DNA from: JADHLJ01 sp038118725
GTDB taxonomy: Bacteria > Pseudomonadota > Alphaproteobacteria > Thalassobaculales > Thalassobaculaceae
Assembly (NCBI GenBank): GCA_038118725.1
Contig: JAYOIK010000033.1
Coordinates: 1 to 48,678 of the forward strand
Reading direction: 5' to 3'
Length of the DNA: 48,678 bases
Position 1 is the first letter of the stretch. Each line of letters opens with the position of its first letter. The notes beneath the pieces were generated by a model. The model saw only the letters and a list, made by a program, of their open reading frames with translations. It was not told the origin of the DNA and made no database searches. The position numbers and the translations under genes were made by a program. Positions 1 to 8,636 of the stretch are shown one piece after another.

Positions 1-18
1 CAGCTGAGCTAAGCGCCC
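1..18 (-). tRNA. 5' end of a tRNA gene (probably tRNA-Val), cut by the window edge
   Basis: On the minus strand the last 18 bases read GGGCGCTTAGCTCAGCTG. This is a seven-base acceptor strand, the TA at positions 8-9 and the start of a D-arm. The anticodon lies outside the window, so identity cannot be read. A tRNA-Val after lon-hupB is a common alphaproteobacterial arrangement, which is why Val is suggested. It lies 65 bp downstream of the HU stop codon, beyond a terminator. Confidence 0.6.
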
Positions 19-28
19 TTACCACCAG

Positions 29-62
29 AAAAAAGCGCCGGCGCCAACGCGGCGACCAGCGC
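29..62 (-). terminator. Rho-independent terminator of the HU gene
   Basis: On the minus strand, 51-62 (GCGCTGGTCGCC) pairs with 35-45 (GGCGCCGGCGC). This gives an 11-bp stem with one bulged T and a 5-nt loop, followed by six T at 34-29. It sits 22 bp after the HU stop codon and before the partial tRNA. Confidence 0.8.
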
Positions 63-83
63 TTTTCCTAACTCGGAACGTCC

Positions 84-356
84 TTAGTTGAGGGCGTCCT
101 TCAGTCCCTTGCCGGCCTTGAACTTCGGCTGCTTGGAAGCGGGGATCTGGATCTTCTCGCCGGTGCGGGGATTGCGACCCTCGCTAGCGGCCCGAGCCGC
201 GACGCTAAAGGTGCCAAAACCAACCAGTCGAACATCATCGCCGGATTTCATGGCGTTCGTGATGGCGTCGAGCGTGGCTTCCACCGCCGCTCCCGCATCC
301 GATTTCGAAAGGCCCGCACCCTCGGCCACGCTAGCTATCAAATCTTGTTTGTTCAC
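84..356 (-). CDS. hupB: HU family DNA-binding protein
   Basis: A 90-residue nucleoid protein that binds and bends DNA as a dimer. Residues about 55-80 carry the HU/IHF signature, GRNPRTGEKIQIP followed by the lysine-rich KPKF-like end. The GTG start at 354-356 is chosen because a GGGGGG ribosome-binding tract lies about 6 nt upstream and the protein then begins MNKQDLI, as HU proteins normally do. An upstream ATG would add 23 residues that are not HU-like. It lies downstream of lon on the same strand with about 210 bp between them, as in many alphaproteobacteria, and ends at a strong terminator. HU rather than IHF is inferred from the sequence and the lon neighbour. Confidence 0.95.
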   Translation of the reverse strand: MNKQDLIASVAEGAGLSKSDAGAAVEATLDAITNAMKSGDDVRLVGFGTFSVAARAASEGRNPRTGEKIQIPASKQPKFKAGKGLKDALN

Positions 357-566
357 TTGTCGCCCCCCGATCATAGAGAGATGGATTTTTGTTAAGACGC
401 GCACGCCCGCTAAGACAGCCGCCACTTTAGATCGTCGTGCTCCCGGGCGTCAACGCAGTTTGCCCGGAAACCCGCAGAATTCCGCGTTTCGAGACGATCC
501 CAAAACCACGGAGCCAATTGACGCCGGATAAATCCCACGCCTTTCGGATTCTTGGGTCGTTCCCCC

Positions 567-2969
567 CTAGTGGGTTACGACACCGTCGCGCGCATCCTCG
601 TCATCGGACACGGCCAACGGTTTCAATTCCTCCTCGTCATCCAACGAAACCGGCACCGGTTGCGTGGTCAAGGCCACCGAGATGACTTCGTCCACAACGG
701 AAACCGGACGGATATCCAGACCACGTTTTACGTTGTCCGGAATCTCCGCGAGATCCTTTTCGTTATCCTTCGGAATCAGCACGGTGGTCAATCCACCACG
801 CAACGCCGCGATCAATTTTTCCTTCAGGCCGCCGATCGGCAATACCCGGCCACGCAAGGTGATCTCTCCGGTCATCGCAACATCCTTGCGCACCGGGATA
901 CCGGTAAGCACGGAAACAATCGACGTGACCATCGCGACGCCCGCCGACGGACCATCCTTCGGCGTCGCGCCTTCCGGCACATGCACGTGAATGTCCTTGT
1001 TTTCCAGCACCTTACGTCTAATACCGAAGGTCGCGGCGCGGGATTTCACGAAGCTTTCGGCGGCCTGCACCGATTCCTTCATGACATCGCCGAGTTTACC
1101 AGTCGCCGTCACCTTGCCCTTGCCCGGCACGGTTACCGACTCGATCGACAGCAACTCGCCGCCAACCTCGGTCCAGGCCAGACCGGTAACCACGCCGACC
1201 AGATCTTCCTCCTCGGTCTGACCGAATCGGTACTTGCGGACCCCGGCGAACTTCTCGAGATTGCGGCGCGTGACCCGCACCTGCTTGACGTCGTTCATCA
1301 GGATTTCCTTGACCGCCTTGCGGGCTAGATTGGCCAGCTCGCGCTCCAGGTTCCGAACCCCGGCCTCTCGCGTGTAATAGCGAATCACATCGCGCAACGC
1401 GTCATCCGAGATCGACCACTCGCCGTCACGCAAGCCATGCTGCTCGATCTGCTTGCGGATCAGGTGACGCTTGGAGATTTCGACCTTCTCGTCCTCGGTG
1501 TAGCCCGAGATCCGGATGATCTCCATCCGGTCAAGAAGGGGCTGAGGCATGCGAAGCGAATTCGCGGTGGTCACGAACATCACATCGGAGAGATCGTAAT
1601 CGACCTCGAGATAATGATCCTGGAAGGTGTTGTTCTGTTCCGGATCCAGCACCTCGAGCAGCGCCGAGGACGGGTCGCCGCGATAGTCGTTGCCGAGCTT
1701 GTCGATCTCGTCCAGCAGGAACAGGGGATTGGAGGTTTTGGCCTTCTTCATGCCCTGGATGACCTTGCCCGGAAGCGAGCCGATATAGGTCCGGCGATGG
1801 CCGCGAACCTCGGCCTCGTCGCGCACGCCGCCAAGCGACATGCGCACGAAATTCCGTCCCGTCGCCTCGGCCACGGACTTGCCGAGCGAGGTCTTGCCGA
1901 CGCCCGGCGGTCCCACCAGGCATAGAATCGGGCCTTTGACCTTGCCCGTGCGCTGCTGCACGGCGAGATATTCGAGGATGCGCTCCTTGACCTTCTCCAG
2001 ACCGTGATGATCGCGATCAAGGATGGCCTGCGCCAGTTTCAGGTCCTTCTTGACCTTCGAGCGCTTTTTCCAGGGGATACCGACCAGCCAGTCGAGATAG
2101 TTGCGAACGACCGTCGCCTCGGCCGACATCTGGCTCATGTTGCGGAGCTTCTTGAGCTCCGCCTGCGCCTTCTCGCGGGCTTCCTTGGTGAACTTGGTCT
2201 TGGCGATCTGCTCCTCGAGCTCGGCCAACTCGTCGCGGGATTCCTCCGCCTCGCCGAGCTCCTTCTGGATCGCCTTCATCTGTTCGTTCAGATAGTACTC
2301 GCGCTGGGTCTTCTCCATCTGGCGCTTGACCCGGTTGCGAATCCTTTTCTCGACCTGAAGAACGCCGATCTCGCCTTCCATGTGGCTGTAAATCCGCTCC
2401 AGGCGTTCGACCACGCCCTCGATCTCCAGCAGTTCCTGTTTTTCGGAGATCTTCAGCGCCAGATGCGAGGCGATCGTATCCGCCAGCTTCGGCGCGTCAT
2501 CGATCTGGTTCACCGAAACCAGGACCTCGGGCGGGATCTTCTTGTTGAGCTTGATATATTGCTCGAACTGGGCGACCACCGCCCGCGACAAGGCTTCCTG
2601 TTCCTGGGAATCGCCGAGATCTTCCTCGATCGGTTCCGCGACCGCCTCGAAAAACTCAGGGTTGTCGGAATAGTCCACGATCCGGGCCCGATGCGCCCCC
2701 TCAACGAGAACCTTCACCGTCCCGTCCGGCAGTTTCAGCAATTGCAGCACCGTGCCGATCGTGCCGACGGCATAGACATCCTCGGGCGAAGGATCGTCGT
2801 CGCCGGCGTTCTTCTGGGTGGCCAGCAGGATCTGCTTGTCGTCCTTCATGACGTCTTCCAACGCCTTGATGGACTTCTCGCGGCCAACGAACAGCGGAAC
2901 AATCATATGGGGAAAGACAACGATATCCCGAAGGGGGAGCACCGGATAAGTATCGTGAGACTGTGTCAT
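567..2969 (-). CDS. lon: ATP-dependent endopeptidase La (Lon protease)
   Basis: An 800-residue cytoplasmic AAA+ serine protease that degrades misfolded and short-lived regulatory proteins. The N-terminal LON substrate-binding domain starts with the typical VLPLRDIVVFPHM and is followed by a coiled coil rich in E and K (about 190-270). Walker A GPPGVGKTS has its lysine at 359, and Walker B is FLLDEIDK. The C-terminal protease domain has the Ser-Lys dyad: S675 in PKDGPSAG and K718 in GGLKEK. The 43-residue spacing is the same as in E. coli Lon. Full length and intact. It lies between clpX and hupB on the same strand. A heat-shock-type promoter sits 70-100 bp upstream. Confidence 0.98.
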   Translation of the reverse strand: MTQSHDTYPVLPLRDIVVFPHMIVPLFVGREKSIKALEDVMKDDKQILLATQKNAGDDDPSPEDVYAVGTIGTVLQLLKLPDGTVKVLVEGAHRARIVDYSDNPEFFEAVAEPIEEDLGDSQEQEALSRAVVAQFEQYIKLNKKIPPEVLVSVNQIDDAPKLADTIASHLALKISEKQELLEIEGVVERLERIYSHMEGEIGVLQVEKRIRNRVKRQMEKTQREYYLNEQMKAIQKELGEAEESRDELAELEEQIAKTKFTKEAREKAQAELKKLRNMSQMSAEATVVRNYLDWLVGIPWKKRSKVKKDLKLAQAILDRDHHGLEKVKERILEYLAVQQRTGKVKGPILCLVGPPGVGKTSLGKSVAEATGRNFVRMSLGGVRDEAEVRGHRRTYIGSLPGKVIQGMKKAKTSNPLFLLDEIDKLGNDYRGDPSSALLEVLDPEQNNTFQDHYLEVDYDLSDVMFVTTANSLRMPQPLLDRMEIIRISGYTEDEKVEISKRHLIRKQIEQHGLRDGEWSISDDALRDVIRYYTREAGVRNLERELANLARKAVKEILMNDVKQVRVTRRNLEKFAGVRKYRFGQTEEEDLVGVVTGLAWTEVGGELLSIESVTVPGKGKVTATGKLGDVMKESVQAAESFVKSRAATFGIRRKVLENKDIHVHVPEGATPKDGPSAGVAMVTSIVSVLTGIPVRKDVAMTGEITLRGRVLPIGGLKEKLIAALRGGLTTVLIPKDNEKDLAEIPDNVKRGLDIRPVSVVDEVISVALTTQPVPVSLDDEEELKPLAVSDDEDARDGVVTH

Positions 2970-3037
2970 CTGCGTAATCGCTCTTTTTTCATCAGGATGA
3001 ACGCGACCCAGGAAATGCGCGCCGCGCGCTGAAGCAA

Positions 3038-3068
3038 TAAATTGGTCCCGACCACGCCGCGTTTCAAG
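3038..3068 (-). promoter_or_regulatory. Putative heat-shock (sigma-32/RpoH) promoter of lon
   Basis: On the minus strand, CTTGAAA (from 3068) is followed after 16 nt by CCAATTTA (3045-3038), close to the RpoH consensus CTTGAAA-N11-16-CCCCATNT. It lies about 70 nt upstream of the lon ATG, in the 200-bp gap after clpX. Lon is a known RpoH target in proteobacteria. No transcript start has been mapped. Confidence 0.55.
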
Positions 3069-3171
3069 ACAGCAACGCGCCTAGCTCCATCCGTCCCTTG
3101 AATTGTGGCCTCGCTCGGCACCCGATCCACGGGTTCTAGAACCAAGGGGCCCGCGGAACGGCGCAAGACGC

Positions 3172-4455
3172 CTAGGCGCTCGACTCGACTTCCTCGCGAC
3201 GCTCGCCATGGACCTTGATCGGCGCCGAGCCGGTTTCGACGACATCGGCGTTGATGATGATCTCCTCCACGTCGTCCAGTTCCGGCAGGTCGTACATCGG
3301 ATCCAGCAAAATGGTTTCCATGATCGAGCGCAGTCCCCGCGCACCGGTTTTTCGCTCGATCGCCTTGGCGGCAATGCTGCGAAGCGCGTCCTCACGGAAC
3401 TCAAGCTGAACGTCTTCCATCTCGAACAGGCGTTGATACTGCTTGACCAACGCGTTCTTCGGCCCGGTCAGAATTTCAACCAGCGCGTCCTCGTCGAGAT
3501 CCTCAAGCGTCGCCAGAACGGGCAGGCGACCGACGAATTCCGGGATCAGGCCGAACTTCAAGAGATCCTCGGGCTCCACCTCGCGCAGGACATCGCCGGT
3601 GCGCCGGTCATCGGGGGAACGCACATCCGCGCCGAAGCCGATCGAGGACCCCTGGCTGCGGTTGGAAATGAGCTTGTCCAGTCCCGAGAAGGCGCCACCA
3701 CAGATGAACAGGATGTTCGTGGTGTCGACCTGCAGGAATTCCTGTTGCGGATGCTTGCGGCCGCCTTGGGGCGGAACGCTGGCGACGGTGCCCTCCATGA
3801 TCTTCAGCAGAGCCTGCTGCACCCCCTCGCCCGAAACGTCACGGGTGATCGACGGGTTGTCGGACTTGCGGCTGATCTTGTCGACCTCGTCGATATAGAC
3901 GATCCCGCGTTGCGCCCGCTCGACGTTGTAGTCGGCGGCCTGCAAGAGCTTGAGGATGATATTCTCGACATCCTCGCCCACATAGCCGGCCTCGGTAAGC
4001 GTCGTGGCGTCGGCCATGGTGAAGGGAACGTCGATGATCCGCGCCAGGGTCTGGGCCAGCAGGGTCTTGCCGCAACCGGTCGGCCCAATCAGCAGAATAT
4101 TCGACTTCGCGAGCTCGACGTCGTTGCTTTTCTGGCCATGCGACAGACGCTTGTAGTGGTTATGCACCGCCACCGAGAGGATCCGCTTGGCGTAAGCCTG
4201 GCCGATCACGTAATCGTCCAAAACCTGGCAGATATCCTTCGGCGTCGGCACGCCGTCGCGGGACTTGACCAGGGTGGTCTTGTTCTCCTCGCGAATGATA
4301 TCCATGCAAAGCTCGACGCATTCATCACAGATGAACACCGTCGGCCCGGCGATCAGTTTTCGAACCTCGTGTTGGCTTTTCCCGCAAAAAGAACAGTAAA
4401 GCGTGTTCTTGGGGTCGCCGCCGCTGCTGCTGCTACCGCTGCCGGACTTGCTCAT
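3172..4455 (-). CDS. clpX: ClpX, ATP-binding unfoldase subunit of ClpXP
   Basis: A 427-residue AAA+ hexameric unfoldase that recognises tagged substrates and threads them into ClpP. The N-terminal C4 zinc-binding domain has C21, C24, C43 and C46. Walker A is GPTGCGKT with K130. The substrate-gripping pore loop is GYVG at 157-160, and Walker B has D189-E190. A Gly/Ser-rich stretch precedes the zinc domain, and the usual ClpX C-terminal domain is complete. It lies downstream of clpP on the same strand with a gap of about 150 bp and upstream of lon, the standard tig-clpP-clpX-lon order. Confidence 0.98.
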   Translation of the reverse strand: MSKSGSGSSSSGGDPKNTLYCSFCGKSQHEVRKLIAGPTVFICDECVELCMDIIREENKTTLVKSRDGVPTPKDICQVLDDYVIGQAYAKRILSVAVHNHYKRLSHGQKSNDVELAKSNILLIGPTGCGKTLLAQTLARIIDVPFTMADATTLTEAGYVGEDVENIILKLLQAADYNVERAQRGIVYIDEVDKISRKSDNPSITRDVSGEGVQQALLKIMEGTVASVPPQGGRKHPQQEFLQVDTTNILFICGGAFSGLDKLISNRSQGSSIGFGADVRSPDDRRTGDVLREVEPEDLLKFGLIPEFVGRLPVLATLEDLDEDALVEILTGPKNALVKQYQRLFEMEDVQLEFREDALRSIAAKAIERKTGARGLRSIMETILLDPMYDLPELDDVEEIIINADVVETGSAPIKVHGERREEVESSA

Positions 4456-4606
4456 GGCGCACCGATCCGCAATTCATTATCCAGTTTCATGTTAGCCTCG
4501 CGACACGAGACCGTACAACGTCAAAACATTTTGGACTTCCGGTCATGCCGCGCAACCCGCCACCACCGGCATCCGCCTCAAAACGAATCAAGTCCGGGTG
4601 ATTCTA

Positions 4607-5248
4607 TCACTTCGTCTCGGCCCCGTCTCCATCCTCGATTGGACGCTTGTCGACGACCTCGTCGATCAAGCCGAATTCACGGGCCTCCTTGGGCGTCATG
4701 AAATTGTCCCGATCCATGGCCGCCTCGATCTTTTCAAGCGGCTGGCCGGTATGATTGACATAAACCTGGTTCAAGCGCGCCCGGGTCGCGAGGATCTCCT
4801 TGGCGTGGATCTCGATATCCGTCGCCTGTCCCTGATAGCCGCCCGAGGGCTGGTGAATCATGATCTTGGAGTTCGGAAGCGAGAACCGCTTGCCCTTGGC
4901 GCCCGCCGTCAACAGCAGGGAGCCCATGGAGGCCGCCTGACCGATGCAAACCGTCGAAACCTCGGGGCGAATGTATTCCATCGTGTCATACATTGCCATT
5001 CCCGAGGTGACGATGCCGCCCGGGGAGTTGATGTACATGAAGATGTCCTTGGTCGGGTTTTCCGCCTCAAGGAACAGCAACTGGGCGCAGACGACGCTGG
5101 AAACCGCGTCGTTGATCGGCCCGACAATGAAGATGATCCGCTCCTTCAGGAGACGGGAGTAGATGTCATAGGACCGTTCGCCGCGGTTGGTCTGTTCGAC
5201 CACCATCGGAATCAGGCTGCTCATATAGGTCTCGACCGGGTCGTTCAT
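4607..5248 (-). CDS. clpP: ClpP, proteolytic subunit of the Clp protease
   Basis: A 213-residue serine peptidase that forms the double-heptamer chamber served by ClpX, and by ClpA if present. The triad is visible: S107 in QAASMG, H132 in MIHQPSGG and D181 in MDRDNFM. The segment INSPGG (residues 73-78) belongs to the substrate-binding region. The ATG start gives MNDPVETYMSSLIP, so any propeptide is short. It is 74 bp downstream of trigger factor and upstream of clpX, so co-transcription with tig is likely. Confidence 0.98.
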   Translation of the reverse strand: MNDPVETYMSSLIPMVVEQTNRGERSYDIYSRLLKERIIFIVGPINDAVSSVVCAQLLFLEAENPTKDIFMYINSPGGIVTSGMAMYDTMEYIRPEVSTVCIGQAASMGSLLLTAGAKGKRFSLPNSKIMIHQPSGGYQGQATDIEIHAKEILATRARLNQVYVNHTGQPLEKIEAAMDRDNFMTPKEAREFGLIDEVVDKRPIEDGDGAETK

Positions 5249-5322
5249 GGCTGCGGATCTCGGTGAGTGGCTGGGGGTATCCGAATGAAACTATCTGATA
5301 GCACGGACGGCGGGCGGGAGTC

Positions 5323-6756
5323 CTACTTGCTCTCGTCCGCCTTTTCCGCGTCGCCGGCATCGGCCTCGTCCCCTTCGGGATCGGCCATCAGTTCCTCCGG
5401 CGTCACGGTCTTCTCGGTGACGGTCGCCATCTCGAGAACGAAATCGACGATCTTGTCCTCGAACAGCGGCGCGCGCAAACTGGCCATCGCTTGCGGATTA
5501 TTCTGATAGAGCTGCATCACCTGCTGCTCCTGACCGGGATAGCGCGAGGCCTCCTGGAACATCGCGCGGCGCACCTCGTCCTCGGTGACCTCGATGTTGT
5601 TGAGCCGCCCGACTTCCTGAAGCATCAGTCCGAGACGGACCCGCCGTTCGGCGATCTTGCGATACTCGGCCTTGTCCTCGTCGCTGAGGGATTCATCAGC
5701 CGACGGATGCGCGTGAGCATGATCATGGTCGTGGTCGTGGTCATGATCGTGCGCGTGGTCGTGGTCATGATCGTGCGCGTGGTCATGGCCCGCTTGCGGG
5801 TTCACGGCGCGACAGATCGCCTCGTATTCCTGGTCCGCCAGCCCCTGGGGTACCTCGAAGGCCTCGCCTTCCTCGAGCTTGTCGAGCAAGGTCCGTTTCA
5901 GGCGAGCGCGGGAGGCCTGTGCGAATTCCTGTTCGATCTGCCCGCGCATCACATCCTTGAGTGCGGCCAGGTCGTCCATCCCGAAAAGCTTGGCGAAATC
6001 ATCGTCGATCTCGACCGGTTTCGGCTCGCGAATTTCGGTCACCTTGGTCGCGAAGACCGCGTCCTTGCCGGCCAGGTTGGGCTGGCCGTAATCCTCGGGA
6101 AAGGTCACCTTGACCTCTACGTCGTCGCCGGCCTTGGCGCCGACCAGCTGATCCTCGAAGCCGGTGAGGAACTGGTTCGAGCCCAATTCGAGGTGATGGC
6201 CCTCGGCGGCGCCGCCCTCGAAAGCCTCGCCGTCGATCGAACCGGTGAAGTCGATTACCACCACGTCGCCGTTCTGGGCCCCGCGATCCTCGGTGATCGG
6301 CTCGGAGCTCTTGTGGTTCTCGGCAAGCCGGCCAATGGCCTCGTCTAGTTCCTTGTCGCCCGGCTCGGCGGTCATTTTCTCGAGCGTTAGGGTCGAGAAA
6401 TCGATCGGCGTGATCTCCGGCATCAATTCGACCGACAGGCTGAACGCCAGATCCTTGCCCTCGTCGAATTCGGTGATCTCGATCCGCGGCTGCATGGCCG
6501 GGCGCAGACCGCGCTCTTCCAGGGTGGCCTGCGAGGACTCGTTCACCGCGGCCTCGAGCACCTCGCCCAGAACCGCTTGTCCATAGCGCTGCTTCAACAG
6601 CTTCGGCGGCACCTTGCCCGGGCGAAATCCGGGCAGCCGGATGGTCGGCGCCAACTCGTTCAGTCGCCCCGTCACCTTGCCGTCGATATCGGCGGCCGGG
6701 ATGACGACCTGAAATTCCCGCTTCAGACCCTCGGTAAGGGTTTCCGTAACCTGCAT
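5323..6756 (-). CDS. tig: Trigger factor with a histidine-rich insertion
   Basis: A ribosome-associated chaperone and peptidyl-prolyl isomerase, 477 residues. The N-terminal ribosome-binding domain contains the GFRPGKVP signature (about 43-50). The FKBP-type PPIase domain follows (about 160-245), then the helical C-terminal chaperone domain. Unusually, residues 324-350 alternate histidine with Asp or Ala (14 His in 27 residues). This insert lies within the C-terminal domain and is encoded partly by two perfect 24-bp direct copies at 5737-5784. Trigger factors are usually about 430-450 residues, so the insert explains part of the extra length. A metal-binding role for it is inference. The gene is preceded by tRNA-Leu and followed by clpP. 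Confidence 0.96.
   Translation of the reverse strand: MQVTETLTEGLKREFQVVIPAADIDGKVTGRLNELAPTIRLPGFRPGKVPPKLLKQRYGQAVLGEVLEAAVNESSQATLEERGLRPAMQPRIEITEFDEGKDLAFSLSVELMPEITPIDFSTLTLEKMTAEPGDKELDEAIGRLAENHKSSEPITEDRGAQNGDVVVIDFTGSIDGEAFEGGAAEGHHLELGSNQFLTGFEDQLVGAKAGDDVEVKVTFPEDYGQPNLAGKDAVFATKVTEIREPKPVEIDDDFAKLFGMDDLAALKDVMRGQIEQEFAQASRARLKRTLLDKLEEGEAFEVPQGLADQEYEAICRAVNPQAGHDHAHDHDHDHAHDHDHDHDHDHAHAHPSADESLSDEDKAEYRKIAERRVRLGLMLQEVGRLNNIEVTEDEVRRAMFQEASRYPGQEQQVMQLYQNNPQAMASLRAPLFEDKIVDFVLEMATVTEKTVTPEELMADPEGDEADAGDAEKADESK
5737..5784. repeat. Two tandem 24-bp copies inside tig coding the His-rich insert
   Basis: 5737-5760 and 5761-5784 are identical 24-mers. They encode Asp/Ala-His dipeptides. 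Because the unit is a multiple of three, copy-number change would lengthen or shorten the His tract without a frameshift. Confidence 0.85.
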
Positions 6757-6891
6757 GACTGTCGCCCGATCCCTCTAAAGCGCCCTTCGACGCTCGTGCT
6801 AGTTAACCTTCCGCTCAACCCGGTCCTCGGACCAGGCAAATCGACCCAAAGCCGCCCCGCCTCGGCGTCCGCCTCTCGGGCGCCGTCGGCA

Positions 6892-6976
<85 letters not shown>

Positions 6977-7105
6977 GCGCAACCCGATTGCCAAGCCGAT
7001 TCAACCCGTCATCGGCGCCAGCCCCCTGGTCGGAGCGGCATGGCTAACGGAAGCCGCACTTCGCGTCAACAATCCTTCGTCATTCCGCGACATTCGGCTT
7101 TTTGC

Positions 7106-8546
7106 TCAGCCCCGCGCCAAGGTGCGCATCGCCGTGGATTCGGCGATCGAGAGGTCGGTGATATACGCCGTGCTGTTGGCCTCGATTTCAGGCAGGCGAT
7201 AGAGGTAGTTGATCATCAAGCCGTGCGATTGCGCGAACCCTCGCTCCGAGCGATCTCCCAACCAGTTCAACCGCTCGGCCCGCGCGCCGTTGGTCAGATG
7301 AAAATGCGCGACCGGGTCAAGCGNNNNNNNNNNGGTCAAGCGCGCGTCCACCGCGTCCCTTGGCGGTCAGAACATAACGCGCCGCCAGCCGGGTTATCGG
7401 AGACTTCATCGCGTCGACCAATATCTCGTCCGATTGCGCGTCGAGCCGACTCAACAACCCGCTCAGCAAGGCGCCGTCGTTGGCGCCTTCTCCCAGCGCC
7501 GTCAGGGCCTTGCGATCGGCGCTGGTCAGCAGCACCGCCTGCTCGTCTTGCAGTTGCCCGTCGAGCCAGCGCGCGAAACCCGGGATCGGGGACAAGGTCG
7601 CGAAGGTCTTGAGGTTGGGAAAATCGTGGCTCAAGAGCTCCACGACCCGCTTGATCAGGAAATTGCCGAAACTGATACCGCTCAAGCCGCGTTGGGCATT
7701 CGAGATCGAGTAAAAGATCGCCGTATCCGCCGTCCTCGGGTCGGTTTCCGGCGCCTCCTCGTCCAAGAGCTCGTCAACACTGCCGGACATGCCGTTGACC
7801 AGCGCGACCTCGACAAAGATCAGCGGCTCGTCCGGCATGTTGGGGTGAAAGAACCCGAAACATCGACGATCCGACTCCAGCCGGTTCTTCAGGTCGTCCC
7901 AGGACTTGATGGCATGAACCGATTCATAGGCGATGAGCTTCTCCAGCAAGGCGGCGGGAGAGTCCCAGCCGATCTGGCGGAGATCCAACAGACCGATATC
8001 GAACCAGGCGCCCAGCATGGTCCTCAAATCGTCCGAGAGGGCCTTGATCGCCTTGTCTTCGCGCGCCATCGTCAGCATCTCGGCGCGTAGATCGACCAGG
8101 AACTTCACCCCTTCCGGCAAAGTGGTGAAACGGCCAAGCAGCGCGCGCCACCGAGGTTCCAACGCCTCTCTGAGGGCGCCCTCGGCCGCGGACCGGGTTT
8201 CGTCATCGGCCTCCTGGACCGCGAGCATGGCCGCGTCGACCGCTCCCCGGTCCACGTCGAACTCGCCCGCGAGCATGGAAAGGAACCTTCGCCGGCCATC
8301 GGCGTCGAGCCCCATATAGACGTGACCGAGAGCCGCCGCGTGGGCGCGCACCGAGGCCTCGTCTCCCCGGCCCACGATACAAGCCTCGATCTCGCCGCGA
8401 ACCCGCGCCAGATCCTCGTCCGGCAACCCCGGGCGTGGCTGCCGGGAGATGTAGTGGCGAGTGGTATCCGAGAGATCCGTCCAGGCCCGGCGCAAATTTC
8501 TCAGCGTGCGGTCGAATAGAGTGGAACCGTGGTCGTCGGGCATCAT
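7106..8546 (-). CDS. Malonyl-CoA decarboxylase, interrupted only by an assembly gap
   Basis: Converts malonyl-CoA to acetyl-CoA and CO2. The N-terminal helical domain is followed by the GNAT-like catalytic domain, with family motifs such as FFHPNMPDEPLIFVEVAL and SISNAQRGLSGISFGN. A run of 10 N (7324-7333) falls near the C-terminus, and the two sides are in different frames. The same 9 bases, GGTCAAGCG, flank the N run (7315-7323 and 7334-7342). Deleting one copy and the N run (19 bases) joins the frames and gives the family-like ALDPVAHFHL junction and a 473-residue protein. I therefore treat the gene as intact. It is 90 bp downstream of the NAD(P)HX repair gene on the same strand. The family assignment is confident; the physiological role (malonate use or malonyl-CoA control) is not shown by the context. 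Confidence 0.9.
7315..7342. other. Artificial scaffold gap with a 9-bp terminal overlap
   Basis: Ten N at 7324-7333 are bordered on both sides by the same GGTCAAGCG. The two contig ends overlap, and the N run does not represent missing sequence. Collapsing it restores the malonyl-CoA decarboxylase frame. Confidence 0.85.
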
Positions 8547-8636
8547 GGCTACTCGGTTTAAGGCGAAACGGTATTACTGGCATATGGCGAATAGCGTGAA
8601 TTTGTCACCGCTTTTCGTGCATGGCCAGTGAACAAT

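Noticed and set aside
3103..4701. Long open frame on the plus strand opposite clpX (about 530 codons), and a similar one opposite glnA (16403-17794, minus)
   Set aside because: Both are antisense to certain genes in high-GC DNA, lack family motifs and have a composition typical of mirror frames.
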